From positions 5,828,001 through 5,892,000 of the forward strand of contig NZ_CP080377.1 in assembly GCF_019443505.1 (NCBI RefSeq): a stretch of DNA of 64,000 bases, in the 5' to 3' direction. Below the pieces are notes generated by a model that was not told the origin of the DNA, ran no database searches, and was given only the letters and a program-made list of their open reading frames with translations. Positions 14,628 through 24,298 of this stretch are shown piece after piece; within the stretch, counting starts at the first letter, position 1; each line of letters opens with the position of its first letter. The translations under genes and the position numbers were made by a program. This DNA is from Janthinobacterium sp. PAMC25594 (GTDB lineage Bacteria; Pseudomonadota; Gammaproteobacteria; Burkholderiales; Burkholderiaceae_D).

Positions 14628-15341
14628 TCAATGGCAGGCGGGATCGCTGTCCCAGCGGCCCGAGCAGATGCGCGAGCGGCACAGCATGCCTTCGATCAGG
14701 CCCAGCTGCTTGCAGCGTTGCAAGAGTTCCGCCGTTTCCTGTTCCTGTTCTTGCTCCCGCTGGCGCAGCACCACGTCGCGCACGGGCTTTGCCGTGCCTT
14801 CCTGCCGGTGCGCATGGGCCACCATCGCCGTCAGCAAGGCGACGTCGCTGTCGCCGGGCGCTGCGGCCGGCCTTTGCCCCTGCGGCCGCGCGGGCGGTGC
14901 CGTCTTGCGTGGCGCACTGGCGCTCGCGCTTGCCGTTGTGGCAGCGACCGCAGGCAAGGGCGGGGCCGCCGTATTGACGATGGTGGCCGCCTGCGCCGCG
15001 TGCGGGGCCACCGTTGGTGCGGATGGCGCCGGCAGTGCGGGCGCAGCCACAGTCACGGCCGTGGCGGGCGCCGGCGGCATGATGCTCGTGTCATAAGCGA
15101 GCACGGCCGTGATCAGCAGCGCCAGGCACAGCGCGCCAGCGGCCCAGTGCCGCCAGCCGGGGCGCCAACGCGGGGCGGGCCTGGCCGCAGGCGCGGCGAC
15201 GCCGTGTTCGAGCTGCGACAGGATGCCCTTGCCGTCGCTGTGCGCGCCCGCCGCGCCGGCCTTGCTCAGCAGGTCAGGACCGTGCGCCTGGCCATCCCCG
15301 GTTTTCAATAGAGACAAAATATCACCTCCGCAGTGGATCAA
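14628..15341 (-). CDS. Single-span membrane protein of unknown function
   Basis: 237 residues. A cytoplasmic N-terminal ~65 residues is followed by one transmembrane helix (WAAGALCLALLITAVLAY, about 69-86). A long Ala/Pro-rich linker (about 90-175) leads to a charged, Gln/Glu-rich helical region (RQREQEQEQETAELLQR) and a Cys-containing C-terminus (GMLCRSRICSGRW). No family recognised. It is divergent from the VanY-like peptidase gene and so sits at the edge of the T6SS locus. The layout is like envelope-spanning accessory or regulator proteins, but no function can be assigned. Confidence 0.6.
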   Translation of the reverse strand: MIHCGGDILSLLKTGDGQAHGPDLLSKAGAAGAHSDGKGILSQLEHGVAAPAARPAPRWRPGWRHWAAGALCLALLITAVLAYDTSIMPPAPATAVTVAAPALPAPSAPTVAPHAAQAATIVNTAAPPLPAVAATTASASASAPRKTAPPARPQGQRPAAAPGDSDVALLTAMVAHAHRQEGTAKPVRDVVLRQREQEQEQETAELLQRCKQLGLIEGMLCRSRICSGRWDSDPACH

Positions 15342-15455
15342 ACTCGACTGACCTTGATGTAAACCGCGCTCATGCGGGCCGCGGACGCCTACGATCTAGC
15401 GATACCGCCGGGAAATTGCTGTCCGGCCCAGACTACCCCTGTCACGGAGCGCCCC

Positions 15456-16295
15456 ATGTTCGTCGCCCTGGTCCTGATGTATTTTCTGCTTGCCTGTTTT
15501 GCCTGCTGGCTGCTGCTGTTTCCCGGCGGTCGCGCCATCATGCTGCACACACTCGTCAACCTCGGTTGGCGCGTGCAGCGGCGCGCGCAGCACCTGAAGG
15601 GCGGCAGCGGCGCGCAGTGGCAGCGCATGCGGCGGCACACGGGCTCGGGCATGGCGCGCGCCTGGCAGCTGCTGTTGCGGCATCGCTGGCTGAGCCTGGC
15701 AGGCAGCGTGCTGGTCATCGTGCCGCCTCTGCTGGCGTGGTTGTCCAGCGACCGCATCGCCCTGCGTGGCTATGCCGACCGGCAACACATCATCAACGAC
15801 CAGGTCAGCGACTTGCTGAAAGGCGAGCAGCTGGTGCCGCCACCGACCTTGCCGCCGCTGCTGTTTTCCACGGCGGAAGTAACGCAGCTGCGCCCGCTGC
15901 TGGGCGGCGCCAGCCGCAACTGGCAATTGCTCGACCATGACTACGCGCAGCGTTTGCTGCTGGTCTTCAAGATCATGAAGGACGTGCATGGCTACGACAT
16001 GGTCTTGCTGGAAGGCTACCGCAGCCCCGCGCGCCAGGACCAACTGGCGGCGGCCGGCCCGAACGTGACCAACGCCAGGGCGTTTCAAAGCTATCACCAG
16101 TATGGCCTGGCGGCCGATTGCGCATTCATGCATGAAGGAAAGCTCATCATTTCTGAAAAAAATGCCTGGGCCATGCGCGGCTACCGTTTATATGGCGTGA
16201 CGGCCGAATCGGTGGGCCTGCGCTGGGGCGGGCGCTGGACCATGATGGATTTTGGCCACACGGAATTGCCGCAACCGCGCGTGCTGGGCAAGTAA
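15456..16295 (+). CDS. Membrane-anchored VanY/M15-type peptidoglycan peptidase, T6SS-associated
   Basis: 279 residues from an ATG with GGAG eight bases upstream. An N-terminal membrane segment (ALVLMYFLLACFACWLLLF) and a second hydrophobic stretch (SLAGSVLVIVPPLLAWL, about 85-101) precede a C-terminal M15 domain. Zinc ligands are visible: SYHQYGLAAD (His and Asp) and DFGH (His), after the substrate-loop EGYRSPARQ. M15 enzymes cleave D-Ala-D-Ala or L-Ala-D-Glu type bonds. Lying directly before tssM, it parallels TagX of Acinetobacter, a T6SS-associated peptidoglycan hydrolase thought to open the wall for machine assembly. That role is by analogy. Confidence 0.82.
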   Translation: MFVALVLMYFLLACFACWLLLFPGGRAIMLHTLVNLGWRVQRRAQHLKGGSGAQWQRMRRHTGSGMARAWQLLLRHRWLSLAGSVLVIVPPLLAWLSSDRIALRGYADRQHIINDQVSDLLKGEQLVPPPTLPPLLFSTAEVTQLRPLLGGASRNWQLLDHDYAQRLLLVFKIMKDVHGYDMVLLEGYRSPARQDQLAAAGPNVTNARAFQSYHQYGLAADCAFMHEGKLIISEKNAWAMRGYRLYGVTAESVGLRWGGRWTMMDFGHTELPQPRVLGK

Positions 16296-16490
16296 GCCGC
16301 GCCAGCCATTCTAGCGCCGCGCCGCGCCATCATTTTCACCGCTGCAAGCTTGCTTGCGCAGCGTCAATGGCACGCCAGCGCCTGCCATGCGCTGGCGCCT
16401 GGTACTTGTCATATGTCAACAAAGGCGCGCCGCATTGCTGTCAGCATGGGTCGAATCCGCCTTGCTTTGCGACCTCACCCTGGGCTCATC

Positions 16491-19400
16491 ATGCTGCGAC
16501 GAATCTGGTATTTCCTCACCGACAGCCGCAATCTGACCATCCTCGGCTTCGTGGCGCTGGCCGTGTTCCTGTACCTGGGGGCCGAGGTGCTGGAAGTGGC
16601 GCTGATCTGGGCGCTGGCCTTGCTGCTGCTGGCTTTTCTCACCTGGCTGGGCCTGTGGCTGTGGCGCCGGCGCCGCGCGCGGCGCAATGCCCAGGCGCTG
16701 GGGCAAGCCATCCTCAACGAGGCCGAGATCGCCGCCGCGCAAGCGGCCTCGGCCTCGACGGCCAACAGCACCCAGCAGGGTGAACTCGACGCGGTGCGCA
16801 CGGGCATGCTGGCCGCCATCGAGACCATCAAGACGTCCAAGCTGGGCCTCAAATCGGGCGCCGCCGCCCTGTACGAATTGCCGTGGTACATGATCATCGG
16901 CAACCCGGCTGCCGGCAAGAGCAGCGCCATCCTGCATTCTGGCCTGCAATTCCCTTTCGCTGACGGCAAGGTCGTGCAAGGCGTGGGCGGCACGCGCAAC
17001 TGCGACTGGTTTTTCACCACGGATGGCATCGTGCTCGACACGGCAGGGCGCTACTCCGTCGTCGACGAGCACCGCGGCGAGTGGTTCGGCTTTCTCGACC
17101 TGCTGAAAAAATACCGGCGCAAGGCACCCATCAACGGCATCCTCATCGCCGTCAGCATCGCCGAACTGGGAGGCAACCCCGACGTGGGCATGCAACTGGC
17201 GCGCAGCCTGCGCAAGCGCGTGCAGGACGTCATCGAACGCCTGGAAGTGTTCGCGCCCCTGTACATCGTGTTTACCAAGGCGGACCTGATCGCCGGCTTC
17301 ACGCAGTTTTTTGCGGATGCCGAACGCAGCGAACGCGAGCGCGTCTGGGGCGCCACCATGCCCTACCAGCGCAAGCTGCCCACGGCGGACTTGCTGGCGT
17401 TTTTCGACCAGAGTTTCGATGAATTGCACGATGGCTTGACGGAGCTGAGCCTGGCCAACATGGCGCACCGGCAACGCAAGACGATGGCGCCCGGCGTATT
17501 TACTTTCCCGCTGGAATTTGCCGCCATCAAGCCGGCCCTGCGCGCCTTCATCGCCACCCTGTTCGAGGAAAATCCGTTCCAGTTCCAGCCCGTGTTCCGC
17601 GGTTTTTATTTCACCAGCGCGCTGCAGGAGGGCGAGCCCGTGAGTGCCTCCTCGCAGCAGGTGGCGCGCCGCTTCGACCTGGCCTTCGCACCGGCCCCGG
17701 CCGCCGTGCCATCGGGCGCGCGCCAGCATGGCTATTTCCTGCTGGAGCTGTTCCGCAAGGTGATTTTTGCCGACAAGCACCTGGTGGCCAACTATGCCAA
17801 CCGTGCCAAGCTGCGCTTCAAATATGCCGTGTTCTTTGCCGCCACCGTGTCGCTGGGCGCCTGCCTGGGCGGCTGGAGCTGGTCTTATCTGGGCAACCGG
17901 CAACTGGTGGCCAATGTCGAGGCCGATTTAAATAAAGTGGTGAAGCTGCAGGAGCGGCGGCTGGACTTGCAGTCGCGCCTGGAAGCGCTGGAGATCTTGC
18001 AGGACCGTATCGAGCAGCTGGAAGCGTACCGCACGCAACGTCCCTGGTCCTTGCGCCTGGGCCTGTATCAGGGCGATTTACTTGAGCGCAAGCTGCGCGA
18101 GGAATATTTTGCCGGCGCGCGCCAGGTCATGCTGGCCCCCGTGGCGGCAGCGCTGGAAGCCTTGCTGTTCGAGATGAACGCCAGCGCCGACCAGTTGCAG
18201 CCCACGGCGCGTACGCCACAGACGCCTGCCGCCGCGTCACCCACGGCCGCGCCGCGCGGCGTGCAGTACCAGGCGGCCAGCGCGACGAATGTGGAAGATG
18301 CCTACAACGCGCTGAAAACCTATCTGATGCTGGCCGACAAGACGCATGCGGAAAGCAGCCACCTGAACGACCAGCTGACGCGTTTCTGGCGCGGCTGGCT
18401 GGAGGGCAACCGGGGCGCCATGCCGCGCGAGCAGATGATACGCAGCGCCGAACGGCTGCTGACGTTTTACCTGGCGCAGATCGGCGACCCGTCCTGGCCG
18501 CGCATCGAGCAGAAGCTGGCGCTGGTCGACCAGGCGCGCGAAAACCTGCGCCGCGTGGTGCGCGGCATGCCGGCGCGCGAGCGCGTGTATGCCGACATTC
18601 GCGCGCGCGCCTCGACGCGTTTTCCCGGCATGACGGTGGCGCGCATCATCGGCGAACAGGATCAGGCGCTGCTGGCGGGCAGTTACGCCGTCTCCGGCGC
18701 CTTTACGCGCCAGGCGTGGGAAAAGTTCGTCGAGGGCGCGTTTCGCGACGCCGCCAACCGCGAGCTGCAAAGCGCCGACTGGGTGCTGAAAAGCGCCTCC
18801 ACCGACGACCTGACCCTGGAAGGCAGTCCGGAGCAGATCGAGAAAAACCTGGTGGCCATGTACAAGGCCGACTACGCGCGCGAGTGGCAGAAATTCGTGC
18901 AGGGCGTGGCCGTGGCCGACCTGAAAGGCTTTGACGGCGCCGTGCAAGCGATGAACCGCCTGGGCGACCCGCAGTCGTCGCCGATCGCCAAACTGCTCAC
19001 CACCATTTACGAGGAAACCTCGTGGGACAACCCGGCGCTGCAGAATGCGCAATTGCGCAAGGCCGAGCGGGGCATCATCGCCTGGTTCAAGGAAACCGTG
19101 CTGCGCCGCGCGCCATCGCAGCTGACGGCCAATCCGGGCCTCAATGCGCAGATCGACCCGGCCCGCCTGGATAAACCGATGGGCCCCGTGGGACGCGAAT
19201 TTGCCGGCGTGGGCAAGCTGGTGGCGGCCAGGGACAACAATGCCTCGTTGATGCGCGCCTACCTGGAAGCGCTGTCGAAACTGCGCAGCCGTTTGAATTT
19301 GTTGAAGAACCAGGGCGACGCGGGGCCGGGCGCGCGCCAGTTCATGCAGCAGACCCTGGAAGGCAGCGGTTCCGAGCTGGCCGACGCCCTGAAACTGGTC

Positions 19401-20315
19401 GACGAGCAGATGCTCACGGGGATGAGCGACGCGCAAAAGCAGGCGATACGCCCCATCCTCGTGCGCCCGCTGATGCAGACCTTTGCCGTCATCGTCGCGC
19501 CGGCCGAACTCGATATCAACAAGACCTGGGCGGCGCAGGTATACGAACCGTTCCAGAAATCGTTGGCCAACAAGTATCCGTTCGCGCCCACGGCGCGCAT
19601 CGAGGCGAGCAACCTGGAGATCGGCCAGTTCTTCGGCCCGGAAGGCCTGGTGGCGAAATTCGTCACGACGTCCATGGGCCCGCTGGTGGTGCGGCGCGGC
19701 GACGTGCTGGCGCCGCGCACCTGGGCCGACATGGGCATCAGCCTGTCGCCGCAGGTGGTGGCGCGCCTCCCCGGCTGGATCGCTCCGTTGGGCGCGGGCG
19801 GCGTGGCGGCCACTTCGACGGCGGCGCAAACCGTGTTCCAGATCCAGCCATCGCCCGCGCCGGGCACGCTGGAATACACGGTGGAGATCGACGGCCAGCA
19901 GCTGCGCTACCGCAATACGCCGGCGCAGTGGACGAACATGGTGCATCCGGGTCCACAGGGCGCATCGGGCATGCAGGGGGCGCGCATCACGGCCGTCACC
20001 TTCGACGGACGCACGGTGGAACTGTTCAACGAGCCGGGGCAATTCGGCCTGAAGCGCATGATCGATGCGGCGGCCAAGAAGCGCAAGGACGGCGGCGTGT
20101 TTGAACTGCGCTGGGCGCGCGGCGAGGTGGCCGTGGCGGTCGACCTGAAAATCACCAGCAGCGCGGAAACGACGGCGACGGGTACGGGCGGAACTGCGGC
20201 GTTGCAGGAGCAGGGTTTTCGCGGCATGCAGCTGCCCGAGACCATCGTCGGCGCGCCCCCACCCGTGCCGGCCATTGCCGCCGTTGCTGTCGCTGCGGCG
20301 GGAGTGTCGCCATGA
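16491..20315 (+). CDS. tssM: Type VI secretion membrane-complex protein TssM (IcmF)
   Basis: 1,274 residues from the ATG at MLRRIWYF, chosen because the two N-terminal transmembrane helices begin there. TssM is the large inner-membrane subunit that binds TssL and reaches TssJ in the periplasm. Features: two N-terminal TM segments (about 14-55), a cytoplasmic NTPase-like domain with Walker A GNPAAGKSS near 140, a third TM segment (about 450-470, FAATVSLGACLGGWSW), then the long periplasmic domain with the conserved C-terminal beta-region (RYRNTPAQW, MVHPGPQG). The length is full and no break is seen. The stop overlaps tagF. Confidence 0.95.
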   Translation: MLRRIWYFLTDSRNLTILGFVALAVFLYLGAEVLEVALIWALALLLLAFLTWLGLWLWRRRRARRNAQALGQAILNEAEIAAAQAASASTANSTQQGELDAVRTGMLAAIETIKTSKLGLKSGAAALYELPWYMIIGNPAAGKSSAILHSGLQFPFADGKVVQGVGGTRNCDWFFTTDGIVLDTAGRYSVVDEHRGEWFGFLDLLKKYRRKAPINGILIAVSIAELGGNPDVGMQLARSLRKRVQDVIERLEVFAPLYIVFTKADLIAGFTQFFADAERSERERVWGATMPYQRKLPTADLLAFFDQSFDELHDGLTELSLANMAHRQRKTMAPGVFTFPLEFAAIKPALRAFIATLFEENPFQFQPVFRGFYFTSALQEGEPVSASSQQVARRFDLAFAPAPAAVPSGARQHGYFLLELFRKVIFADKHLVANYANRAKLRFKYAVFFAATVSLGACLGGWSWSYLGNRQLVANVEADLNKVVKLQERRLDLQSRLEALEILQDRIEQLEAYRTQRPWSLRLGLYQGDLLERKLREEYFAGARQVMLAPVAAALEALLFEMNASADQLQPTARTPQTPAAASPTAAPRGVQYQAASATNVEDAYNALKTYLMLADKTHAESSHLNDQLTRFWRGWLEGNRGAMPREQMIRSAERLLTFYLAQIGDPSWPRIEQKLALVDQARENLRRVVRGMPARERVYADIRARASTRFPGMTVARIIGEQDQALLAGSYAVSGAFTRQAWEKFVEGAFRDAANRELQSADWVLKSASTDDLTLEGSPEQIEKNLVAMYKADYAREWQKFVQGVAVADLKGFDGAVQAMNRLGDPQSSPIAKLLTTIYEETSWDNPALQNAQLRKAERGIIAWFKETVLRRAPSQLTANPGLNAQIDPARLDKPMGPVGREFAGVGKLVAARDNNASLMRAYLEALSKLRSRLNLLKNQGDAGPGARQFMQQTLEGSGSELADALKLVDEQMLTGMSDAQKQAIRPILVRPLMQTFAVIVAPAELDINKTWAAQVYEPFQKSLANKYPFAPTARIEASNLEIGQFFGPEGLVAKFVTTSMGPLVVRRGDVLAPRTWADMGISLSPQVVARLPGWIAPLGAGGVAATSTAAQTVFQIQPSPAPGTLEYTVEIDGQQLRYRNTPAQWTNMVHPGPQGASGMQGARITAVTFDGRTVELFNEPGQFGLKRMIDAAAKKRKDGGVFELRWARGEVAVAVDLKITSSAETTATGTGGTAALQEQGFRGMQLPETIVGAPPPVPAIAAVAVAAAGVSP

Positions 20316-21292
20316 TGCGCGCGCAACAGCAGGTGCGCCTCGGCTACTTCGGCAAGATCCCCGCGCGCGGCGATTTCATCAAGGCTTGCGACAATCACGC
20401 GCTGGTGCAGCTGCTCGACGACTGGCTGGCGCAAGTCATGAACGCGCTGACGTTGGAACCGCGCTGGAAGCTCAATTACGACGCCTTGCCGCCGCTGCGC
20501 TTTGCCTTTGTCGGCACGCGCAGCCGGCGCGCCATCGCCGGACGCCTGGAAGCGAGCAATGACCAGTCGCTGCGGCGCTTTCCCTTCATGGCCATGGGCG
20601 CGCTGGAAGTCGATGACGCCGAAGCCTTTGTCGCTTGCAGCCCGCTGGCGCTGGCGCCCCTGTGGCAGCGCGTGGAGCAGCTCTCGCAAGGCATTGTGAC
20701 CAGCGCCGAACCGGGGCCGGCGCTGCTGGCGCTGGCCGGCAACGTGGTCGAAGTCGAGCCGGCCGCACCGTGCCACGCGGCGCGGCTGGCCGCCTTCCTG
20801 CAGACGCAGACCGTGCACGGCTTGCAAACGATGCTCGCTTCGCCCGCATTCCCCGTGACGGTGCGCGAACTGCTGCTGGGTCTGGGCCTGCTGCTGCAAC
20901 CGGTGCGCCAGAGCGGCTTGCCGCGCCTGGAAAAAAGCCTGGTGCTGCCGCTGCCGCAGGACGTGCAGCTGCGCGAGCTGGTGGCCAGCTTCTGGCTGCA
21001 CCTGATCGCGCCTTTCCTGCGCCAGGCCGATTTCGAACTGGCGCTGTTCTTTTCCCACCTCGACGAGGCGCCCGTGCTGGTGATCGGTTTTTGCGGCGCC
21101 GACCCGCACGGCTTGCGCGCGCTGATCGATCCGCAGGCCGGCAGCGAACGGCTGATCGTGTTCGACCAGCTCGACTGGGTTGACGAGCAGTTGGGAGACG
21201 CTGCGGCGCTGCGCCAGTTGTCCGCCTGCCTGCAGCAGGAGCAGCTGTCGCTGCGCTCGGCCTGCGCCATGTTTGCCGATACCTTTGCCTGA
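20312..21292 (+). CDS. tagF: T6SS-associated protein TagF
   Basis: 326 residues; the ATG overlaps the tssM stop as ATGA. The N-terminal TagF (ImpM/DUF2094) domain shows the hallmark LGYFGKIPARGDFIKA, followed by WLAQVMNAL and the FPFMAMGALE stretch. TagF is a post-translational repressor of T6SS assembly in Pseudomonas and Agrobacterium. No TagF-PppA fusion is seen, and no kinase or phosphatase genes (ppkA, pppA) occur in the window. Confidence 0.9.
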   Translation: MMRAQQQVRLGYFGKIPARGDFIKACDNHALVQLLDDWLAQVMNALTLEPRWKLNYDALPPLRFAFVGTRSRRAIAGRLEASNDQSLRRFPFMAMGALEVDDAEAFVACSPLALAPLWQRVEQLSQGIVTSAEPGPALLALAGNVVEVEPAAPCHAARLAAFLQTQTVHGLQTMLASPAFPVTVRELLLGLGLLLQPVRQSGLPRLEKSLVLPLPQDVQLRELVASFWLHLIAPFLRQADFELALFFSHLDEAPVLVIGFCGADPHGLRALIDPQAGSERLIVFDQLDWVDEQLGDAAALRQLSACLQQEQLSLRSACAMFADTFA

Positions 21293-21301
21293 AGGATTGC
21301 G

Positions 21302-22081
21302 ATGAAGCCGACCGTTTTCTTCCTGCTGCTGGGCGCCGCCACTTCCTGCCACGCCCAGGCACAAGCGCCCCAGACGCCGATGCCGGGGCAGATCCTCGTC
21401 ACGGGCACCCTGGCCGACGAGGCGGGCAAGGCGGCCGTGCTGGCCCGCCTGCGCGAACTGTATGGCGCCGAGCGCGTGGTCGACCAGATCGCCATCGGCA
21501 ACGTGGCCGTGCCGGCCAACTGGAACGGTTACGTGCAAAAACTGATCGCGCCGAACCTGAAGCTCATTTCGCGGGGGCAGATCAGCATCGCCGGCAACAA
21601 CGTCAGCGTGCGCGGCGAAGTGGCGAACGAGGCGCAGCGCCAGCAGATCGCCAGCGACATCGCCACCAGCCTCAATCCCACCTACACCGTCAACAACGGC
21701 TTGCGCGTCAAGGCGCCCGAGGCCGAGCAGGGCTTGCTCGATGCGGCGCTGGACAAGCGCATCATCGAATTCGACAGCGGCAAGGCGTCCATCACGCCGG
21801 CCGGCCTGGCCATCCTCGACGAGATGGCGGCCGCCATGCTCAGGCTGCGGGGCCGCAAGGTGGAGGTGATCGGCCACACGGACGATACGGGCCTGCGCGC
21901 CAGCAATGTGGCCCTGAGCCTGGCGCGCGCCGAAGCCGTGCGCGCCTACCTGGCCAGCAAGGGCGTCGTGGCCGATACCGTGCTGGTGTCGGGCCAGGGT
22001 CCGGACCGGCCCGTGGCCAGCAACGCCACGGCCGATGGCCGGGCGCGGAATCGGCGCATCGAGTTCCGCATTGCTCAATGA
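21302..22081 (+). CDS. Exported BON/OmpA-domain protein of the T6SS locus
   Basis: 259 residues with a Sec signal peptide (MKPTVFFLLLGAATSCHA). The middle holds BON-like repeats (about 60-140, ISIAGNNVSVRGEVANEA). Residues about 150-258 are an OmpA peptidoglycan-binding domain with IIEFDSGKASITPAG, GHTDDTGLRASNVALSLARA and NRRIEFRI. It is probably a periplasmic cell-wall anchor, playing the part of TagL/TagN-like OmpA modules that fix the T6SS trans-envelope complex. It lies 9 bases after tagF and ends the plus-strand operon. Confidence 0.87.
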   Translation: MKPTVFFLLLGAATSCHAQAQAPQTPMPGQILVTGTLADEAGKAAVLARLRELYGAERVVDQIAIGNVAVPANWNGYVQKLIAPNLKLISRGQISIAGNNVSVRGEVANEAQRQQIASDIATSLNPTYTVNNGLRVKAPEAEQGLLDAALDKRIIEFDSGKASITPAGLAILDEMAAAMLRLRGRKVEVIGHTDDTGLRASNVALSLARAEAVRAYLASKGVVADTVLVSGQGPDRPVASNATADGRARNRRIEFRIAQ

Positions 22082-22109
22082 AGCACGCGTAATGGGACAT
22101 GCGCAATGA

Positions 22110-22895
22110 TCAGGGGAGTGTGATCGTCAGGTGCGCTGGCCGTGGCGCCAGTTTGACCAGGTCCGCATACGCGGCCAGGGTCGTTTGCGTGCCGCGCGTC
22201 AGATGCGTTTTCAGGCCCAGGTAGGCGCAGATGGCCAGCAGGGCGAAAAAGCTCGACAGCGCCCACAGCGGCACGTCGCTGCCGCGTTTGTTGACCACCT
22301 GGTCGGGGCGCTCCGCGCGCGGCGCGAAGCCACGGCTCTTGCCCTTGATGTGGGCGATTTCGTCGCCCAGGCGCGCCGTCAGGTAGCTGAGTTTTTCGCC
22401 GCCGTCGATCGCATACTTGCCCTGGAATCCCAGTAATAAACACATGTGGAACACTTGCAGCGCCTGCACGCGCATGGCGCCCTTGCCGCGCAAGGCGTCG
22501 AGGCGGTCGAAAAAATGTTCGCCCGCCAGCTGGTCGCCAAAGATCAGCAGCTGCAGCGGGCGCCGCTCCCACTGCTTGCGCAGGGTGAACGGCGAGGCCA
22601 GGATGATTTCATCGACGGCCGCGCAAAACGCATACTTGGCCGCCTCGATATCGTCGCCATCGGCGCGGATCTTTTTCGCTTCGCGTTCGAAGTCGCCGAG
22701 AAAGGCCGTGATGCGGTCCATGAAGCTTTGCTCGTCGCCGGGCGCCGAACCGTGCTTCAGCATGAACAGCATGTAAAAGCCTTCGTGCATCAGGTCCAGC
22801 AGGGCGCTGCCGGCCTGCCGGCTGTTGCCTGCAGGGGCGGCACCGCGTGGTCCCAGCAGGGAGGGCGCCGCGCGCCGTTCAATGAGCTGGCTCAT
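22110..22895 (-). CDS. tssL: Type VI secretion protein TssL (DotU/IcmH)
   Basis: 261 residues. An N-terminal DotU domain (ALLDLMHEGFYMLFMLKHG, CAAVDEIILASPF, FEMCLLLGF-like VFHMCLLLGFQGKYA) is followed by a single C-terminal transmembrane helix (LWALSSFFALLAICAYLGL, about 208-228). TssL dimerises through that helix and links TssM to the baseplate via TssK. There is no fused peptidoglycan-binding domain, which explains the separate OmpA-like gene nearby. The ATG overlaps the tssK stop by four bases. The OmpA-like gene converges on it 28 bases away. Confidence 0.93.
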   Translation of the reverse strand: MSQLIERRAAPSLLGPRGAAPAGNSRQAGSALLDLMHEGFYMLFMLKHGSAPGDEQSFMDRITAFLGDFEREAKKIRADGDDIEAAKYAFCAAVDEIILASPFTLRKQWERRPLQLLIFGDQLAGEHFFDRLDALRGKGAMRVQALQVFHMCLLLGFQGKYAIDGGEKLSYLTARLGDEIAHIKGKSRGFAPRAERPDQVVNKRGSDVPLWALSSFFALLAICAYLGLKTHLTRGTQTTLAAYADLVKLAPRPAHLTITLP

Positions 22896-24262
22896 GCCGT
22901 CACCGCGATCAGTTCCAGCTGCAGGTCGCGTATGCCGGCCGGCACGTAGACGGAAATCGACTGCGCCTTGAGCATCTGTTCATACAGGGCGCCGCGGTTT
23001 TCAATCGCAAAATAATAGGTGTCGGGGCGCACGGGAATGGCCGCCGGCACTTGCGGCGCATGCGACAATTTGAGGCCGGGCATGGCCGTGAGCACGCATT
23101 TTTCCACGTCGTCGGGCGCGCCCACTTTTACCCGCAGCGGCACCACATCCACCAGTTCGATGGCGGGCATGGCGGCGCGTATCGCCAGGTACAAGGTGGT
23201 GTGCTGGTCGATCTTGCCCGAATCGAGCTTGCCCAGGTAATACGAGGGCTTGTCCTCCAGCAGGGCGATGGAAAAATACTTCGACGAGATGACGGTGTCA
23301 AGCAGTTCGCGGATGATCGCATCGATGGCGTCGAAGCAGGCGCCCGGCTGCGCATGGTCGTAGGCGGGCAGGCTGGCCAGGGTGTAGTGCTTGGAGTAGC
23401 TGAGCAAGCCGCCCGCGAGGCCCAGCAGCACCTCGTACAGGCGCTCAGGATGCAGGGCCGGATGGCGCACATAGTGCATCAGCGCGGCGGCGGCCGTGCT
23501 GACCGTGTGCAGCAGCCAGAACGAGGACACGTCGCCCGAGCGGAATTCGATCACGTTGCGGCTCGGCTCGCGGTGGTGGCCGTGCAGCGCGCTCACTTTC
23601 GCCTGCAGCGCGTCGAGCAGGTGTTCCAGCACGCCTTGCAGGCGCGGCGCGCCGGCGATCGCCAGGCTGGGCGCCATGAACGATGGCACGGGCTCGAAGC
23701 CGCCCGACACCGTGCGCCGCAGGGCGATCAGCGGCAGGCAGTCGTAGGAGCCGCGCGCCTCGCTGTCGGGAATCAGGCGCACGGTCTTCTTCAGGTAGGC
23801 CACGTCGGCGACGGCGGACTCCGTAAACAGGTCGGGCGTGGCGCGCATGGCGTGCGCAAAGCGCGTGGCTGCAGGCGTGCCTGCCTTTGACGCCTGCGCC
23901 GTGTAATTCATGCCTTCGCGGTTGAGGATGGGCAGCGCCGCGTAGTACGTCACTTCCTGCACCGCCGGCGGCAGCGCTTCCAGGTCCACCGGCGGGGGCA
24001 GGGCATCGCTGCCGGGTGCGCCGTCGCCCAGCGCCTCGAACACTTCGCCGTCGCGGAAGATCGCCGACAGAGCGTGCAGGCGCAGGGTGCCCGTCTGCAG
24101 CGCCGCCAGATCCCATTCCATGTGCGCCACGCCCCACAGGTAGGGATGCAGCGCGCTGGCCGTGTGATGCAGGCGCGCTTCGTGATACTGATCCTGGCGC
24201 TGGAAATGCTGCGGCCGCAGGAACAGGCCCTCTCCCCACAAGACTTTCGCTGCCATGCCCAT
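22892..24262 (-). CDS. tssK: Type VI secretion baseplate protein TssK
   Basis: 456 residues, full length. The conserved TssK opening KVLWGEGLFLRPQHFQRQD is present, with PSLAIAGAPRL and YYLGKLDSGKIDQHTTLY later. TssK trimers connect the baseplate to the TssL-TssM membrane complex. The gene lies between tssJ (36 bases upstream) and tssL (4-base overlap), in the usual tssJKL order. Confidence 0.94.
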   Translation of the reverse strand: MGMAAKVLWGEGLFLRPQHFQRQDQYHEARLHHTASALHPYLWGVAHMEWDLAALQTGTLRLHALSAIFRDGEVFEALGDGAPGSDALPPPVDLEALPPAVQEVTYYAALPILNREGMNYTAQASKAGTPAATRFAHAMRATPDLFTESAVADVAYLKKTVRLIPDSEARGSYDCLPLIALRRTVSGGFEPVPSFMAPSLAIAGAPRLQGVLEHLLDALQAKVSALHGHHREPSRNVIEFRSGDVSSFWLLHTVSTAAAALMHYVRHPALHPERLYEVLLGLAGGLLSYSKHYTLASLPAYDHAQPGACFDAIDAIIRELLDTVISSKYFSIALLEDKPSYYLGKLDSGKIDQHTTLYLAIRAAMPAIELVDVVPLRVKVGAPDDVEKCVLTAMPGLKLSHAPQVPAAIPVRPDTYYFAIENRGALYEQMLKAQSISVYVPAGIRDLQLELIAVTA

Positions 24263-24298
24263 CTCGTTTCTCCTTGTATGTGTCGCGTGCCCGTGTGC

